From Burkholderia sp. BCC0506 (GTDB lineage: Bacteria; Pseudomonadota; Gammaproteobacteria; Burkholderiales; Burkholderiaceae), in contig NZ_CADFEN010000001.1 in the NCBI RefSeq assembly GCF_902833145.1, forward strand, positions 621,994-685,993: DNA of 64,000 nt, in the 5' to 3' direction. The position numbers and the translations under genes were made by a program. Position 1 is the first letter of the stretch. Every line of letters starts with the position of its first letter. The notes beneath the pieces are model-generated. The model did not search any database. It saw only the letters and a list, made by a program, of their open reading frames with translations, and was not told the DNA's origin. Shown piece after piece: positions 41,599-50,803 of this stretch.

Positions 41599-43172
41599 TC
41601 TCGCTCGCTTCGTTGCCGTTCCAGGTTCCGGGCCGCCGCGCGCGCGTCGCGTTCGCCGTGTGCGTCGCGCTCTGCGGATGCGACATGCAGCGCGACGACA
41701 ACGCGGCCGCACCCGGCGATGCGGCAGACGCCGCGTCGGCGGCGGAAGCGCCCGAGCCCGCGTCGGGCTGGCGGTTCGTGCGGATCCGTGCGTCGGCGGC
41801 CGATGCAGCGGCGTCGATGTCCGCGCGCGCGAAGGACGACCGGCGGCTGTCACGCGACCGGGACGCGTCGGTGGCCGATGCGCCAACGTCCGCGGCGTCC
41901 ACCCCGCCGCCGGATGCGGCTTCCGCCTCGACCGCCCGCCGCCCGGTCATCGCCGCGGCGGCCGCGAGCGCCGACGCCGCGACGCTCGCGCGCGGCCGCT
42001 ATCTCGCGCTCGCCGGCGATTGCGCCGCGTGCCACGACGCGGCCGACCATACGCCGTACGCGGGCGGCCAGCCGGTGAATTCGCCGTTCGGGCCGATCTA
42101 TGCGCCGAACATCACGCCGGACCCGACGCACGGGATCGGCCACTACACACTGCGTCAGTTCGACGATGCGTTGCGGCGCGGCGTGCGCGCCGACGGCAGC
42201 CGGCTGTATCCGGCGATGCCGTACCCGTCGCTCGCGCACCTGACCGACGACGACGTGCGCGCACTGTATGCGTACTTCATGCGCGGCGTCGCGCCCTCCG
42301 CGAACGCGGCCAAACTCACGCAACTGCCGTTTCCGTTCAATCAGCGTTGGGCACTCGGGCTCTGGAGCCTCGCGTTCGCGAACCGCGACCGGTTCGTGCC
42401 GCAGCCGTCGCGATCGGCACAATGGAATCGCGGTGCGTATCTCGTGCAGGGGCTCGGCCATTGCGGCGCCTGCCATACGCCGCGCGGGCCGGCCTACAAC
42501 GAACGCGGCTACGACGAGCGCAGCCCCGCGTTCCTGACCGGCGGCATCAACGATCACTGGTTCGCGCCGAACCTGACCGGCGCGGACCCGGACGGCCTCG
42601 GCCGCTGGTCGGCCGACGACATCGCCGCGTTCCTGCGCAGCGGCCATGCGGCGCACGGCGCGGTGTTCGGCGCGATGGCGCCGGTCGTCGGCGAAAGCAC
42701 CGCGTTGCTGACGGATGCCGACCGCCAGGCGATCGCCGTGTACCTGAAGTCGTTGCCCGCGCAACCGACTGCGGCGACGAATCCGCTGGGCGTGGGCGTG
42801 CCGCGGCTCACGGCCGCCGGCCCGCGGCCGGAAAGCGGCCAGCAGGCGCCGGGGGCCGGCGTGTATGCGGGGTTCTGTGCGCGTTGCCATGGCGCCGAAG
42901 GTCAAGGCGTCCGCGATCGCGGGCCGGCGCTCGCCGGCAGCTCGATCGTGCTGGCGGCCGATCCGACCAGCACGATCCGGATCGTGGTCGAAGGCGCGCG
43001 GCCCACACCCGGCAAGCCGGGGCCGGTGCAGCGGATGCCCGCGATGCGCGGTGCGCTGACGAGCAACGAAATCGCCGCGGTGGTCAGCTACGTGCGCGGC
43101 GCGTGGGGGAATCGCGCCGCGCCGGTGTCGGAGCGGGAGGTGCGGCGGTTGCGGGGGGCGATACACAGGTAG
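41589..43172 (+). CDS. triheme cytochrome c lipoprotein (dehydrogenase cytochrome-subunit type)
   Basis: 527 residues. A lipobox ALCGC puts the acylated cysteine at 31, followed by a ~100-residue Ala/Asp/Arg-rich linker. Three cytochrome c domains have haem motifs CAACH (145-149), CGACH and CARCH. The domain layout (YLALAGDCAACH, NITPDPTHGIGHY, GHCGACHTPRG, FCARCHGAEGQG) is that of the cytochrome subunits of gluconate, alcohol or aldehyde dehydrogenases, which pass electrons to quinone or an oxidase. It overlaps the previous gene by 10 bp. I infer that it links a periplasmic dehydrogenase to the caa3 oxidase encoded upstream. Confidence 0.88.
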   Translation: MALISLASLPFQVPGRRARVAFAVCVALCGCDMQRDDNAAAPGDAADAASAAEAPEPASGWRFVRIRASAADAAASMSARAKDDRRLSRDRDASVADAPTSAASTPPPDAASASTARRPVIAAAAASADAATLARGRYLALAGDCAACHDAADHTPYAGGQPVNSPFGPIYAPNITPDPTHGIGHYTLRQFDDALRRGVRADGSRLYPAMPYPSLAHLTDDDVRALYAYFMRGVAPSANAAKLTQLPFPFNQRWALGLWSLAFANRDRFVPQPSRSAQWNRGAYLVQGLGHCGACHTPRGPAYNERGYDERSPAFLTGGINDHWFAPNLTGADPDGLGRWSADDIAAFLRSGHAAHGAVFGAMAPVVGESTALLTDADRQAIAVYLKSLPAQPTAATNPLGVGVPRLTAAGPRPESGQQAPGAGVYAGFCARCHGAEGQGVRDRGPALAGSSIVLAADPTSTIRIVVEGARPTPGKPGPVQRMPAMRGALTSNEIAAVVSYVRGAWGNRAAPVSEREVRRLRGAIHR

Positions 43173-43254
43173 CGCGTCGAAACCGTTCGGCGATTGCCGA
43201 TGATTCGATATCGGTTGTCCCGCTACGCGAGCTTGACTTCATCGACGAACCGGA

Positions 43255-43653
43255 TCAGCGCGCCAGCACCGCCACCGCCTTGATCTCGACGATATAGCCC
43301 GGCGCGCCGCCGAGCATGTGCGCGCCGACGGCCGTCCACGCCGGCAGCGGATGTGCGTGGAAATAGCGGTCGCGCACCTGCATGAACAGCGGCAGGTCGC
43401 GCATGTCGGTGTGAAACGTCGTGAGGTCGACCACGTCGTCGAACGATGCGCCGGCCGCGGCCAGCACGAGCCTCAGGTTCTCGAACGCCTGCACGATCTG
43501 CGCTTCGCGATCCGCGACCAGTTGCATCGCCGCGTCGCGGCCGATCTGGCCGGATACGTATAGCGTATCGCCGACCTTCAGCCCCGGCGCATAGCCGATC
43601 TTTTCGTACACCGCTTCCATTCCCGCCGGAACGATGGCTTTGCGTTCACGCAT
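43255..43653 (-). CDS. RidA/YjgF family protein
   Basis: 132 residues from the ATG at 43653, with GGAG six bases before it. VGDTLYVSGQIGRD, FENLRLVLAAAGASFDDVVD and PAWTAVGAHMLGGAPGYIVE are conserved RidA segments. The canonical arginine of RidA (in the RTT motif) is replaced in AWTAVGAH, so it belongs to a related Rid subgroup that may not hydrolyse 2-aminoacrylate. Rid relatives often accompany aromatic catabolic operons and may deaminate or clear reactive imine or enamine products. It follows benD by 85 bp in the same direction. Confidence 0.85.
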   Translation of the reverse strand: MRERKAIVPAGMEAVYEKIGYAPGLKVGDTLYVSGQIGRDAAMQLVADREAQIVQAFENLRLVLAAAGASFDDVVDLTTFHTDMRDLPLFMQVRDRYFHAHPLPAWTAVGAHMLGGAPGYIVEIKAVAVLAR

Positions 43654-43738
43654 GGATGTCTCCGTGGCCGGCGGCGTCGCGCCGGCCGTCTGGTTGTCGA
43701 TCAACGCTGTCGATGAATAGCGGCAAGCAGTACGCCGT

Positions 43739-44515
43739 TCAACCCGTATCGCCACCCGCCACCGGCAGCACCGTGCCGGTGATGTAGCTCGCCTCGTCCG
43801 ACGCGAGGAACAGGATCGGCGCGATCTGCTCGTCGAGGCTCCCGTAGCGCTTGAAGTACGTCGATTCGGTCACCTGCCGCACGGCCTCGCCCATCCATGC
43901 CTGTTCCTGCTCGGTGTCGCCGGCCGCATTGCGCGGCACGCGGCGCGGCGGCGCGCTGGTGCCGCCCGGGGCGGCGGCGACGACACGGATGTTGCGTTCC
44001 GCATATTCCATCGCGAGCGCCGACGTCAACGCATTCACGCCGCCTTTCGCCGCCGAATACGGCACGCGGCGAATGCCGCGCGTCGCGTTCGACGAGATGT
44101 TGACGATCGTGCCGCCGCCGCGCGCGATCAGGTGCGGCAGTACCGCATGGCACGCGTAGAGCGTCGGCATCAGCGAGCGGCGGATTTCCGCGTCGATCTG
44201 CGCCGGTTCGAACTCGGCGAACGGCCGCATGCGAATCGCGCCGCCGACGCCGTTGATCAGGACATCGATGCCGCCGAACGTCTGCACCGCGTGCGCCATC
44301 GCCGCATGCGCGCCTTCGTACGTTTCGAGATCGGCGACGAAGCCGGCCGCGTCGCCACCCCTCGCTTCGGCCGCCACCTCGGCGACGAAATCCGCACGAT
44401 CGACGAACAGCACCCTGCCGCCCTCGGCCGCCGCGCGCAGCGCGACGCCGCGACCGATGCCCTGCGCCGCGCCGGTGACGACGACCACCTTGTCGGAGAA
44501 TCGTTGCATGGTCAT
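43739..44515 (-). CDS. benD: cis-dihydroxycyclohexadiene carboxylate (benzoate diol) dehydrogenase BenD
   Basis: 258 residues; the start at 44515 overlaps the benC stop (ATGA). SDR features: VVVVTGAAQGIGRGVALRAA at the N-terminus, INGVGG in the NNAG position, ISSNATRGIRRVPYSAAKGG with the catalytic Ser and Tyr-x3-Lys. BenD/XylL oxidises the 1,6-dihydroxy-2,4-cyclohexadiene-1-carboxylate made by benzoate dioxygenase to catechol with loss of CO2. The position directly after benABC fixes the assignment. Product goes to CatA encoded upstream in the same row. Confidence 0.92.
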   Translation of the reverse strand: MTMQRFSDKVVVVTGAAQGIGRGVALRAAAEGGRVLFVDRADFVAEVAAEARGGDAAGFVADLETYEGAHAAMAHAVQTFGGIDVLINGVGGAIRMRPFAEFEPAQIDAEIRRSLMPTLYACHAVLPHLIARGGGTIVNISSNATRGIRRVPYSAAKGGVNALTSALAMEYAERNIRVVAAAPGGTSAPPRRVPRNAAGDTEQEQAWMGEAVRQVTESTYFKRYGSLDEQIAPILFLASDEASYITGTVLPVAGGDTG

Positions 44516-45534
44516 GCCGCCTTTGCCGTGACGTTCGGGGTGAACTTCTCGTAGTGGAAGCTGTTCGGCTTCACGCCTGCGTCGTCGAAATACTGGCGCA
44601 CCGCGTCGACCATCGGCGGTGGCCCGCACAGATACACGTCGACGTCGCCGTCGTTCAGCGCGTCGGCCGGGATGTGCTGCGTGACCCAGCCCTTGCGCGC
44701 GTGGTTCGACGCCGCGTCGGCAACGACCGTCGCGAAGCTGAAGTTCGGCAGCTTCGCGGCCAGCGCCTCGATCGCGTCGACCAGCACGAGATCGAGATCG
44801 CGCGTCACGCCGTAGACCAGGTGCACCTTCTGCTGCGACCCGTTGCGCGCAAGCACCTCGAGCATCGACAGGAACGGCGCGAGGCCCGTGCCGCCGGCGA
44901 GGAACAGCAGCGGCCGCTGCACGTCGCGCAGGTAGAAGCTGCCGAGCGGACCGTGCAGTTCGAGCGTGTCGCCGGGCTCGGCCGATTCGAGCCACGTGCT
45001 CATCACGCCGCCTGGAATCTTCTTGATCAGGAAGCCGACCTTCGTGTCGCCCGGCGCGGACGAGAACGAATACGAGCGATGCTGGCCGCTGCCCGGCACG
45101 CCGATGTTCACGTACTGGCCCGGCAAGAACGCCGGTGCACTCGCCCCGACGTCGAGTTCGAGCACGACGGCCGCATCGTTGTGCTGCTCGACCTTCGTGA
45201 CCGTCGCGGCGAAAGCGCTCTGCCCGGTCTTGCACGCGACCGACGACGTCGGCACCGCGATCACGCAATCGCCGTGCGGCACCATCTGGCACGTCAGCAC
45301 GAGGCCGCCGTCCTTCTCGTCCTCGGTGAGCGCATCGTCGATGTAGTCGTCGCCGAGGTCGTAGCGGCCGCTTTCGGCGCGGCACTTGCAGGTGCCGCAC
45401 ACGCCGTCGGAGCAATCCATCGGCAGGTTGATCTTCGCGCGAAAGGCCGCGTCGAGCACCTTCTCGCCGGCCTTGCAGTCGATGAAGCGGGTTACCCCGT
45501 CCTCGAAATTCAATGCAATCTTGTAGCTGGACAT
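44512..45534 (-). CDS. benC: benzoate 1,2-dioxygenase electron-transfer component BenC
   Basis: 340 residues, start at 45534 with GGAGG just upstream. The N-terminal plant-type [2Fe-2S] ferredoxin has CSDGVCGTCKC with the fourth Cys further on (VLTC). The FAD domain follows with QYVNIGVPGSGQHRSYSFSS, and the NAD domain with LFLAGGTGLAPFLSMLEVLA and YLCGPPPM near the end. It passes electrons from NADH through FAD and the ferredoxin to the Rieske centre of BenA. Genes overlap benD by 4 bp. Confidence 0.94.
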   Translation of the reverse strand: MSSYKIALNFEDGVTRFIDCKAGEKVLDAAFRAKINLPMDCSDGVCGTCKCRAESGRYDLGDDYIDDALTEDEKDGGLVLTCQMVPHGDCVIAVPTSSVACKTGQSAFAATVTKVEQHNDAAVVLELDVGASAPAFLPGQYVNIGVPGSGQHRSYSFSSAPGDTKVGFLIKKIPGGVMSTWLESAEPGDTLELHGPLGSFYLRDVQRPLLFLAGGTGLAPFLSMLEVLARNGSQQKVHLVYGVTRDLDLVLVDAIEALAAKLPNFSFATVVADAASNHARKGWVTQHIPADALNDGDVDVYLCGPPPMVDAVRQYFDDAGVKPNSFHYEKFTPNVTAKAA

Positions 45535-45573
45535 CGCGTCACCTCCACTTCCTTTCATGACAAACCAACGGTG

Positions 45574-46062
45574 TCAGACGTGATAGACGTCGAGCACCTG
45601 CCGGATGTAGTCGTTCTTCAGCACGATTTTCTTGCGTGAGATCAGCAGCGCGTCGCCCGCGCGGCGCAGCGTGACGAACATCGTGCCGAAGAAGTGGTCG
45701 GTCACGCGGTAGCGGTGGTTCAGCGTGTGGAAGTTGTAGCGCACGTCGACCGCGTCGTCGCGTTCGGCCAGCACCTCGACGTTCGTCACGTTGTGGCTGG
45801 TGCGCGGCTCGGGCGTCGATGCGCCGCTGCGCTCGGTCTTGATCCGGAACACGCGATCCTCGAGGCCGCCGCGATCCGCGTAGTACATCAGCGAGATCTG
45901 GCTGTGCGGATCGTCGGTCGGCCGGTCGTCGTCGTCCCACGCGGGCATCCAGTACGTGACGTCCTCCGTGTAGCAGGTCAGCCATTCGTCCCACTCGCGA
46001 TCGTCGAGCAGGCGTGCCTCGCGATACAGCGCCGCGCAAATCGTCCGGTAATCGAAGCTCAT
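45574..46062 (-). CDS. benB: benzoate 1,2-dioxygenase small subunit BenB
   Basis: 162 residues; the start overlaps the benA stop (ATGA). [53 protein letters not shown] and the C-terminal [12 protein letters not shown] are the conserved parts of ring-hydroxylating dioxygenase beta subunits of the benzoate/toluate group. It forms the alpha3beta3 oxygenase with BenA and has mainly a structural role. A 39-bp gap separates it from benC. Confidence 0.94.
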   Translation of the reverse strand: MSFDYRTICAALYREARLLDDREWDEWLTCYTEDVTYWMPAWDDDDRPTDDPHSQISLMYYADRGGLEDRVFRIKTERSGASTPEPRTSHNVTNVEVLAERDDAVDVRYNFHTLNHRYRVTDHFFGTMFVTLRRAGDALLISRKKIVLKNDYIRQVLDVYHV

Positions 46063-47417
46063 GCCGCCACCTCCGCGCGTTCCTTCTTCAGCGCATCGCG
46101 CATCACGTTCACCCAGTGTTCGTGCTGGCACACGAACAGCCCTTCGTCCTCGCTGCGCTCGCCCGATATCCTCGGGTTCAGCCCCATCTTCTTCGCGTTC
46201 TCGTCCGGACCGTGAATCCACAGCGGCGCGCCGCGCGACAGGTCGTTCCACATCGCCGTGATACCCGCGTAGCCGGCCTGGCACGCACGAAACTCCTCGA
46301 GATCGTCGGCCGTGCCCATGCCGGTCACGTTGAAGAAATCCTCGTACTGGCGAATCCGCGTCGTGCGGTCGGCGTCGCTCTCGCCCTTCGGCGCGAAGCA
46401 GAAGATGCTGACTTCGGTCCTGTCGACCGCGAGCGGCCGCACCACGCGAATCTGCGTGCTGAACTGGTCCATCAGGAACACGTTCGGGTACACGCACAGG
46501 TTGCGCGTCTGGTTCACGATGAAGTCGGCCTGCACGTCGCCCACGCGCGCCTCGATCTCGTCACGATGCCGGTACACGGGCCGCACTTCCGGGTTCATCG
46601 TCTTGGTCCACAGCAGGATGTGCCCGTGTTCGAAGCCGTACACGCCCGCGACCGACTTGCTCCAGCTGTTCGCGTCGACGGCCTTCGTGCCGTCTTCCTT
46701 GCGGCGGCCCATCGTCGCCGCATAGTTCCAGTGCACGGTGCTCACGTGATAGCCGTCGCAGCCGTTCTCCATCTGCATCTTCCAGTTGCCTTCGTAGATG
46801 TAGGACGAATTGCCGCGCAGCACCTCGAGCCCGTTCGGCGCCTGGTCGACGATCTGGTCGATGATCACGCGCGCCTCGCCAAGATAATCCTCGAGCGGCA
46901 GCACGTCCGCATTGAGGCTGCCGAACAGGAAGCCGCGATAGTTCGCGAAGCGCGCGACCTTCTTCAGGTCGTGCGAGCCGTGCGTGTTGAACTGCACCGG
47001 GTACTCGGTCGTCTTCTCGTCCTTCACCTTCAGCAGCTTGCCCGTGTTCGAGAACGTCCAGCCGTGGAACGGGCACGTGAAGCTGCCCTTGTTGCCGTGC
47101 TTGCGGCGGCACAGCATCGCGCCCTTGTGTGCGCATGCATTGATGACCGCATGCAGCTCGCCCGTCTTGTCGCGCGTGATGACGATCGGCTGGCGGCCGA
47201 TCCAGGTCGTGTAGTAGTCGTTGTTCTCCGGGATCTGGCTTTCGTGCGCCAGGTACACCCAGTTGCCCTCGAAGATGTGCTTCATCTCGAGCTCGTACAG
47301 TCGCGCATTCGTGAAGATGTCGCGGCGGCAGCGGAAGATGCCGGCCTCCTTGTCATCCTGCACGGCGGTGTCCAGCAGGTGATCCAGTTCGTTCGCAGGG
47401 TCGATGGTGACGGACAT
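46059..47417 (-). CDS. benA: benzoate 1,2-dioxygenase large subunit BenA
   Basis: 452 residues from the ATG at 47417 (AGGAG upstream). The Rieske cluster uses Cys95, His97, Cys115 and His118 ([15 protein letters not shown]). The mononuclear iron site is in [13 protein letters not shown] with Asp221 bridging and His224/His229 as ligands. It dihydroxylates benzoate at carbons 1 and 2. The sequence follows BenA rather than AntA (anthranilate) in general pattern, and the benD neighbour supports benzoate. It lies 115 bp after catA in the same direction; no obvious separate promoter is seen in that gap. Confidence 0.93.
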   Translation of the reverse strand: MSVTIDPANELDHLLDTAVQDDKEAGIFRCRRDIFTNARLYELEMKHIFEGNWVYLAHESQIPENNDYYTTWIGRQPIVITRDKTGELHAVINACAHKGAMLCRRKHGNKGSFTCPFHGWTFSNTGKLLKVKDEKTTEYPVQFNTHGSHDLKKVARFANYRGFLFGSLNADVLPLEDYLGEARVIIDQIVDQAPNGLEVLRGNSSYIYEGNWKMQMENGCDGYHVSTVHWNYAATMGRRKEDGTKAVDANSWSKSVAGVYGFEHGHILLWTKTMNPEVRPVYRHRDEIEARVGDVQADFIVNQTRNLCVYPNVFLMDQFSTQIRVVRPLAVDRTEVSIFCFAPKGESDADRTTRIRQYEDFFNVTGMGTADDLEEFRACQAGYAGITAMWNDLSRGAPLWIHGPDENAKKMGLNPRISGERSEDEGLFVCQHEHWVNVMRDALKKERAEVAA

Positions 47418-47532
47418 GATGGCTCCTTCCATGCGCGTGCCGCGTCCTGCAAGCACGCTCGCATCGTTATCGGTTGAATCTCGGGGACCGGCCGGCAGCG
47501 GTGACGCACACGCGCCGCCGTGCCGCCGGCGG

Positions 47533-48492
47533 TTATGCGGTGGCGGACGCGCGCAGGCGTTCGACGATCTGGTTGTCCTTGCCGTGCACGAGCGGCGTCA
47601 GCACGAAGTCGAACTCGATGTCCTGGTACGCGTCGGCCTTCATGCCGAGCGCCGTGCCGCCGGTCTTTTCGGTCACGGGCGGGATCAACGCCTCGCGCGT
47701 CGCATATGCGAAGTCGTCCCAGATCAGCGGATCGCCGTCGATGTTGAACTGCGTCGTCAGCTTGCGGTGATCGTCGCTCGTCACGAAGAAGTGCACGTGC
47801 GCCGGACGATTGCCGTGGCGGCCGAGGCGGTTCAGCAATTGCTGCGTCGCGCCCTGCGGCGGGCAGCCGTAGCCGACCGGCATCAACGTGCGGAATTCGT
47901 ACTGGCCGTCGGCGCCCGTTTTCACCGCGCCGCGCAGGTTGAAGTCGCTCTGCTTGCCGGTCGGGTCGAAGTGCGAATAGAAGCCGTGCGAATTCGCGTG
48001 CCAGCATTCGACCCGCGCGCCGGCCACCGGCTTGCCGTCGAGATCCTTCACCGTGCCGTGGATCACGAGCGGGCCCGCGCCGTCGTCCGCGTCGAGATCG
48101 ATCTTCGCGACGCCGTCGCGCACCGGCGCACCCGCCACGTACAGCGGCCCTTCGATCGTGCGCGGCGTGCCGCCATCGAGGCCGAGCGCCTCATCCTCGG
48201 CGTCCATCCGGATGTCGAGATACTTCTCGAGACCGAGGCCGGCCGCGAGCAGCGCCGCTTCGCCATCCTGACCAAGCTTGTTCAGGTAGTTCACGCCGGC
48301 CCACACTTCGTCGGGCGTGATGTCGAGATCGTCGATCGCCTTGAACAGGTCGCCGAGCAGGCGCAGCACGATCTGCTGCGTCCGTGCGTCGCCCTGCGTG
48401 CCCTGTCCGCCACGCCCGCCACTGCCGCCCGCGTTCGAGGCGGCCTGCAGCAGATCCTGCACTTCCTTCGTGTCGAAAACTTTGACGCTCAT
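47533..48492 (-). CDS. catA: catechol 1,2-dioxygenase CatA
   Basis: 319 residues. An N-terminal helical linker domain precedes the intradiol catalytic domain. Fe(III) ligands Tyr172 (SHGFYSHFD), Tyr208 (PVGYGCPP) and His232/His234 (PAHVHFF) are all present. The enzyme opens catechol to cis,cis-muconate. Residues 21-35 carry a Gly-rich insert ([13 protein letters not shown]) in the linker domain, absent from the Acinetobacter enzyme as I recall it. It is preceded by catB with a 51-bp gap and followed by benA, so catechol made by BenD is cleaved by a co-transcribed enzyme. Confidence 0.95.
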   Translation of the reverse strand: MSVKVFDTKEVQDLLQAASNAGGSGGRGGQGTQGDARTQQIVLRLLGDLFKAIDDLDITPDEVWAGVNYLNKLGQDGEAALLAAGLGLEKYLDIRMDAEDEALGLDGGTPRTIEGPLYVAGAPVRDGVAKIDLDADDGAGPLVIHGTVKDLDGKPVAGARVECWHANSHGFYSHFDPTGKQSDFNLRGAVKTGADGQYEFRTLMPVGYGCPPQGATQQLLNRLGRHGNRPAHVHFFVTSDDHRKLTTQFNIDGDPLIWDDFAYATREALIPPVTEKTGGTALGMKADAYQDIEFDFVLTPLVHGKDNQIVERLRASATA

Positions 48493-48543
48493 GATGGTGT
48501 CTCCGTGTGTATTTGGGGGGATGACGGTGTTTGCCCGACTCGA

Positions 48544-49680
48544 TTACCGCACGACTTTCGTCAACCCGTCGCGGGTGAAGCGCCTGACCTTCTCCTCGTC
48601 GAGCGCGATGCCGAGACCGGGGCCGTCCGGCACGGTCAGCTCGAAGTCGCTGTAGTCCAGCGGCTGCGTCAGGATGTCCTCGGTGATCAGCAGCGGCCCG
48701 AACAGCTCGGTGCCCCACTGCAGGTTCGCGACACTCGCGAACAGGTGCGCGGACGCCACCGTGCCGAACGCGCCTTCGAGCATCGTGCCGCCGTACAGCT
48801 CGATGCCGGCCGCATCCGCGATCGCGGCCACGCGCTGCGCGGCGAAGAGGCCGCCGCTCTGTTCGATCTTGATCGCGAACACGTCGGCGCCGTGCTGCTT
48901 CGCAATCTCGAACGCGCTGTCGGGGCCTTGCAGGATTTCATCGGCCATCAGCGCGACCGGAAAGCGGCGCATCAGGCGCGCGAGCGCAGCGGCGGACGCG
49001 ACCGGCTGTTCGACCAGCTCGCAGCCCGCCTCGGCGAGCGCCGGAATCGCGCGCGCGGCCTGCGTTTCGCTCCACGCCATGTTCACGTCGACGCGCACCG
49101 ATGCGCGATCGCCGAGCGCCTGCTTGATCTCGGCCACGTGGCGGATGTCGGTTTCCGGTGCTTTCGCGCCGATCTTCAGCTTGAATACGTTGTGGCGGCG
49201 TGCGTCCAGCATGCGCTCGGCTTCGGCGATGTCGGCGGCCGTGTCGCCCGACGCGAGCGTCCACGCGACCGGCAGGCGATCGCGACGGCGGCCGCCGAGC
49301 AGTTCGCTGACCGGCACGCCGAGCCGCTTGCCGTGCGCGTCGAGCAGCGCGGTTTCGAGCGCGCTCTTCGCGAAGTGATTGACCTTCGCGAGCTTGCCGA
49401 CGAACGCCATCAGCGCCTGGATGCGCGTCGCGTCCTTGCCGACGATCGCCGGCGCGAGGTATGCGTCGATCGCGAGCTTCATCGCTTCCGGGCTTTCGGC
49501 ACCGTAGGCCATCCCGGCGATCGTCGTGCCTTCGCCGATACCGGTCACGCCGTCGCTGCAGAACACCTTCACCAGCATCAGCGTCTGGCCGTGCATCGTG
49601 GCCACCGACAGCTTGTGCGGGCGGATCGTCGGCAGGTCAACGAGACGGGTTTCGATGCGTTCGATGGTGGCGGAGGACAT
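48544..49680 (-). CDS. catB: muconate cycloisomerase CatB
   Basis: 378 residues from the ATG at 49680. That start is preferred over 49707 because a TATAAA -10 box sits only 9 bp before 49707 and because SSATIERIETRLVDLPTIRP matches the known CatB N-terminus. The barrel has Lys167 and Lys169 (FKLKIG), Asp198, Glu224 and Asp247 for Mg, and Lys271 as second acid/base. It converts cis,cis-muconate to muconolactone. First gene of the catB-catA-benABCD row; catC, the next pathway enzyme, is not in the window. Confidence 0.95.
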   Translation of the reverse strand: MSSATIERIETRLVDLPTIRPHKLSVATMHGQTLMLVKVFCSDGVTGIGEGTTIAGMAYGAESPEAMKLAIDAYLAPAIVGKDATRIQALMAFVGKLAKVNHFAKSALETALLDAHGKRLGVPVSELLGGRRRDRLPVAWTLASGDTAADIAEAERMLDARRHNVFKLKIGAKAPETDIRHVAEIKQALGDRASVRVDVNMAWSETQAARAIPALAEAGCELVEQPVASAAALARLMRRFPVALMADEILQGPDSAFEIAKQHGADVFAIKIEQSGGLFAAQRVAAIADAAGIELYGGTMLEGAFGTVASAHLFASVANLQWGTELFGPLLITEDILTQPLDYSDFELTVPDGPGLGIALDEEKVRRFTRDGLTKVVR

Positions 49681-49715
49681 GGGGTGCGCTGCGTGGGGGC
49701 GGTTCATGGAACGGA

Positions 49716-49782
49716 TTTATACGCGGCGGGGAAAGGGGGCGTCCAATACTTTTGGGCGGGATTTTTGATACCTAATGGGTAT
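49716..49782 (-). promoter_or_regulatory. catB promoter with CatR/BenM-type operator
   Basis: ATACC-TAATG-GGTAT at 49768-49782 contains ATAC-N7-GTAT, the established recognition sequence of BenM/CatM-type LysR regulators that respond to muconate. A half-matching second site, with a conserved GTAT half in the leftward sense, spans 49746-49760, centred 22 bp closer to the gene. That reproduces the site 1/site 2 layout of these promoters. A leftward TATAAA at 49721-49716 is the likely -10, giving transcription from near 49709. Confidence 0.65.
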
Positions 49783-50181
49783 TGAAATACGGTTTTTACG
49801 CCGGATACTGCGCCGCACCATACCTGATTTGGCTGAATAGGCGGACCGAAAGGCTTGCTGGAGCGCGGTCGCGCAGGTGCGGCATATCGCTTGGGTGGGC
49901 GTGCGGCGCAGCTGGTTTCGGCAGGAGGAAAAACAGGCTTCAATCGACGGACGGTCGAGTCGCTCAGGGTTTTCCTGACGGAAAAAAGCGATGAATTGGC
50001 CATCCTGCCCCAAGCTTCCGGGTCGATTCTGTGAACGACCGTAACCAAGCCAGTATGCGGGTATCGACGTTCGTCGCCGATGCATCGCGTCCATCAGAAA
50101 CTGATGGCTATCGCCATATTGAGACGTTCGACAGTGCGGCTTGAATCGCTGACAATTGACGCGTTGACGCCTGAAGGCGCG
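49783..50181. other. gene-free lower-GC stretch where catR would be expected
   Basis: About 400 bp without a convincing gene. In related clusters a divergent LysR gene starts here, but no LysR-type N-terminus is readable in the rightward frames. Base composition becomes visibly more AT-rich than in the catabolic genes. A short hairpin CCATCAG-AAA-CTGATGG is at 50091-50107. This looks like the left part of an inserted segment. Confidence 0.4.
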
Positions 50182-50604
50182 ATGCCCGGACGTGATATGC
50201 CAAACAATCTGAACCAGGCGGCCTATTGGGTGACGTTTATCGTCGAGCACTGTCCATTCCCAAATCGAGACGCGCTTGCCGCGCAGTTCTCGAATGCAGA
50301 GATAGTCAGACTCTGTGAATGTGGATGTAACACTTTTGGCCTGTCGCTGGCCGCGCCCGCTCAAGTTCCTCCCATAGCCATCGCTTCGAACGGACAGCCT
50401 CGTCGCATGGTGTTCGAGGCGGACTTCCGGGATCGGAGGGAGCCGGAAGGTTGGGGGTCGATTGAGATTCTGCTCTTTGCCGACGAGTCAGGTCATCTAG
50501 CCGATGTCGAAATCAACTATTGCGGAAACGGCCTGCCCATCCCCGAAAGCCTGGATCTGGAACTCACGCCTTATAACGTCTTCGTCAGCGAATCGCTCAT
50601 TTAG
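50182..50604 (+). CDS. hypothetical protein in a lower-GC segment
   Basis: 140 residues from the ATG at 50182, which has GAAGG just upstream; the frame extends to 50080 but that part looks unlike protein. It contains LNQAAYWVTFIVEHCPFPNR, IVRLCECGCNTFGLSLAAP, VFEADFRDR and SIEILLFADESGHLADVEIN, then YCGNGLPIPESL. The Cys-rich CECGCN could bind metal. The pattern of small, acidic, beta-rich protein recalls immunity-type proteins, but I recognise no family. Codon use is less GC-biased than in the flanking genes, suggesting recent acquisition. Confidence 0.6.
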   Translation: MPGRDMPNNLNQAAYWVTFIVEHCPFPNRDALAAQFSNAEIVRLCECGCNTFGLSLAAPAQVPPIAIASNGQPRRMVFEADFRDRREPEGWGSIEILLFADESGHLADVEINYCGNGLPIPESLDLELTPYNVFVSESLI

Positions 50605-50803
50605 AATGGGTCGGAAATAGGACATACCAGTCTGAACGGCGAACGACCGCTATTGAGCAGATCGAGCGGCTGCAACCCGTCGATCCGCGCCGGTCGCACG
50701 TCACAGGGCGGCGGGCGGCCGCGTTCGGCCATTTTGAGACATTCGACAAAGTTGCTGGGATCCCAGACAATCGGACCGGCCCAATCTCGTTGTGGGGGGG
50801 AAG

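Noticed and set aside
43739-47417. Anthranilate dioxygenase (antABC) instead of benzoate dioxygenase
   Set aside because: The presence of a benD-type diol dehydrogenase directly after benC argues for benzoate, because anthranilate dioxygenation gives catechol without it.
49680-49707. ATG at 49707 as catB start
   Set aside because: A TATAAA -10 box ends 9 bp before it, so transcription would begin at about this codon; the ATG at 49680 matches the known CatB N-terminus.
49717-50364. 215-codon leftward frame upstream of catB
   Set aside because: It would cover the catB promoter and operator and the unrelated rightward gene; sequence lacks domains and is Arg/Ser-rich.
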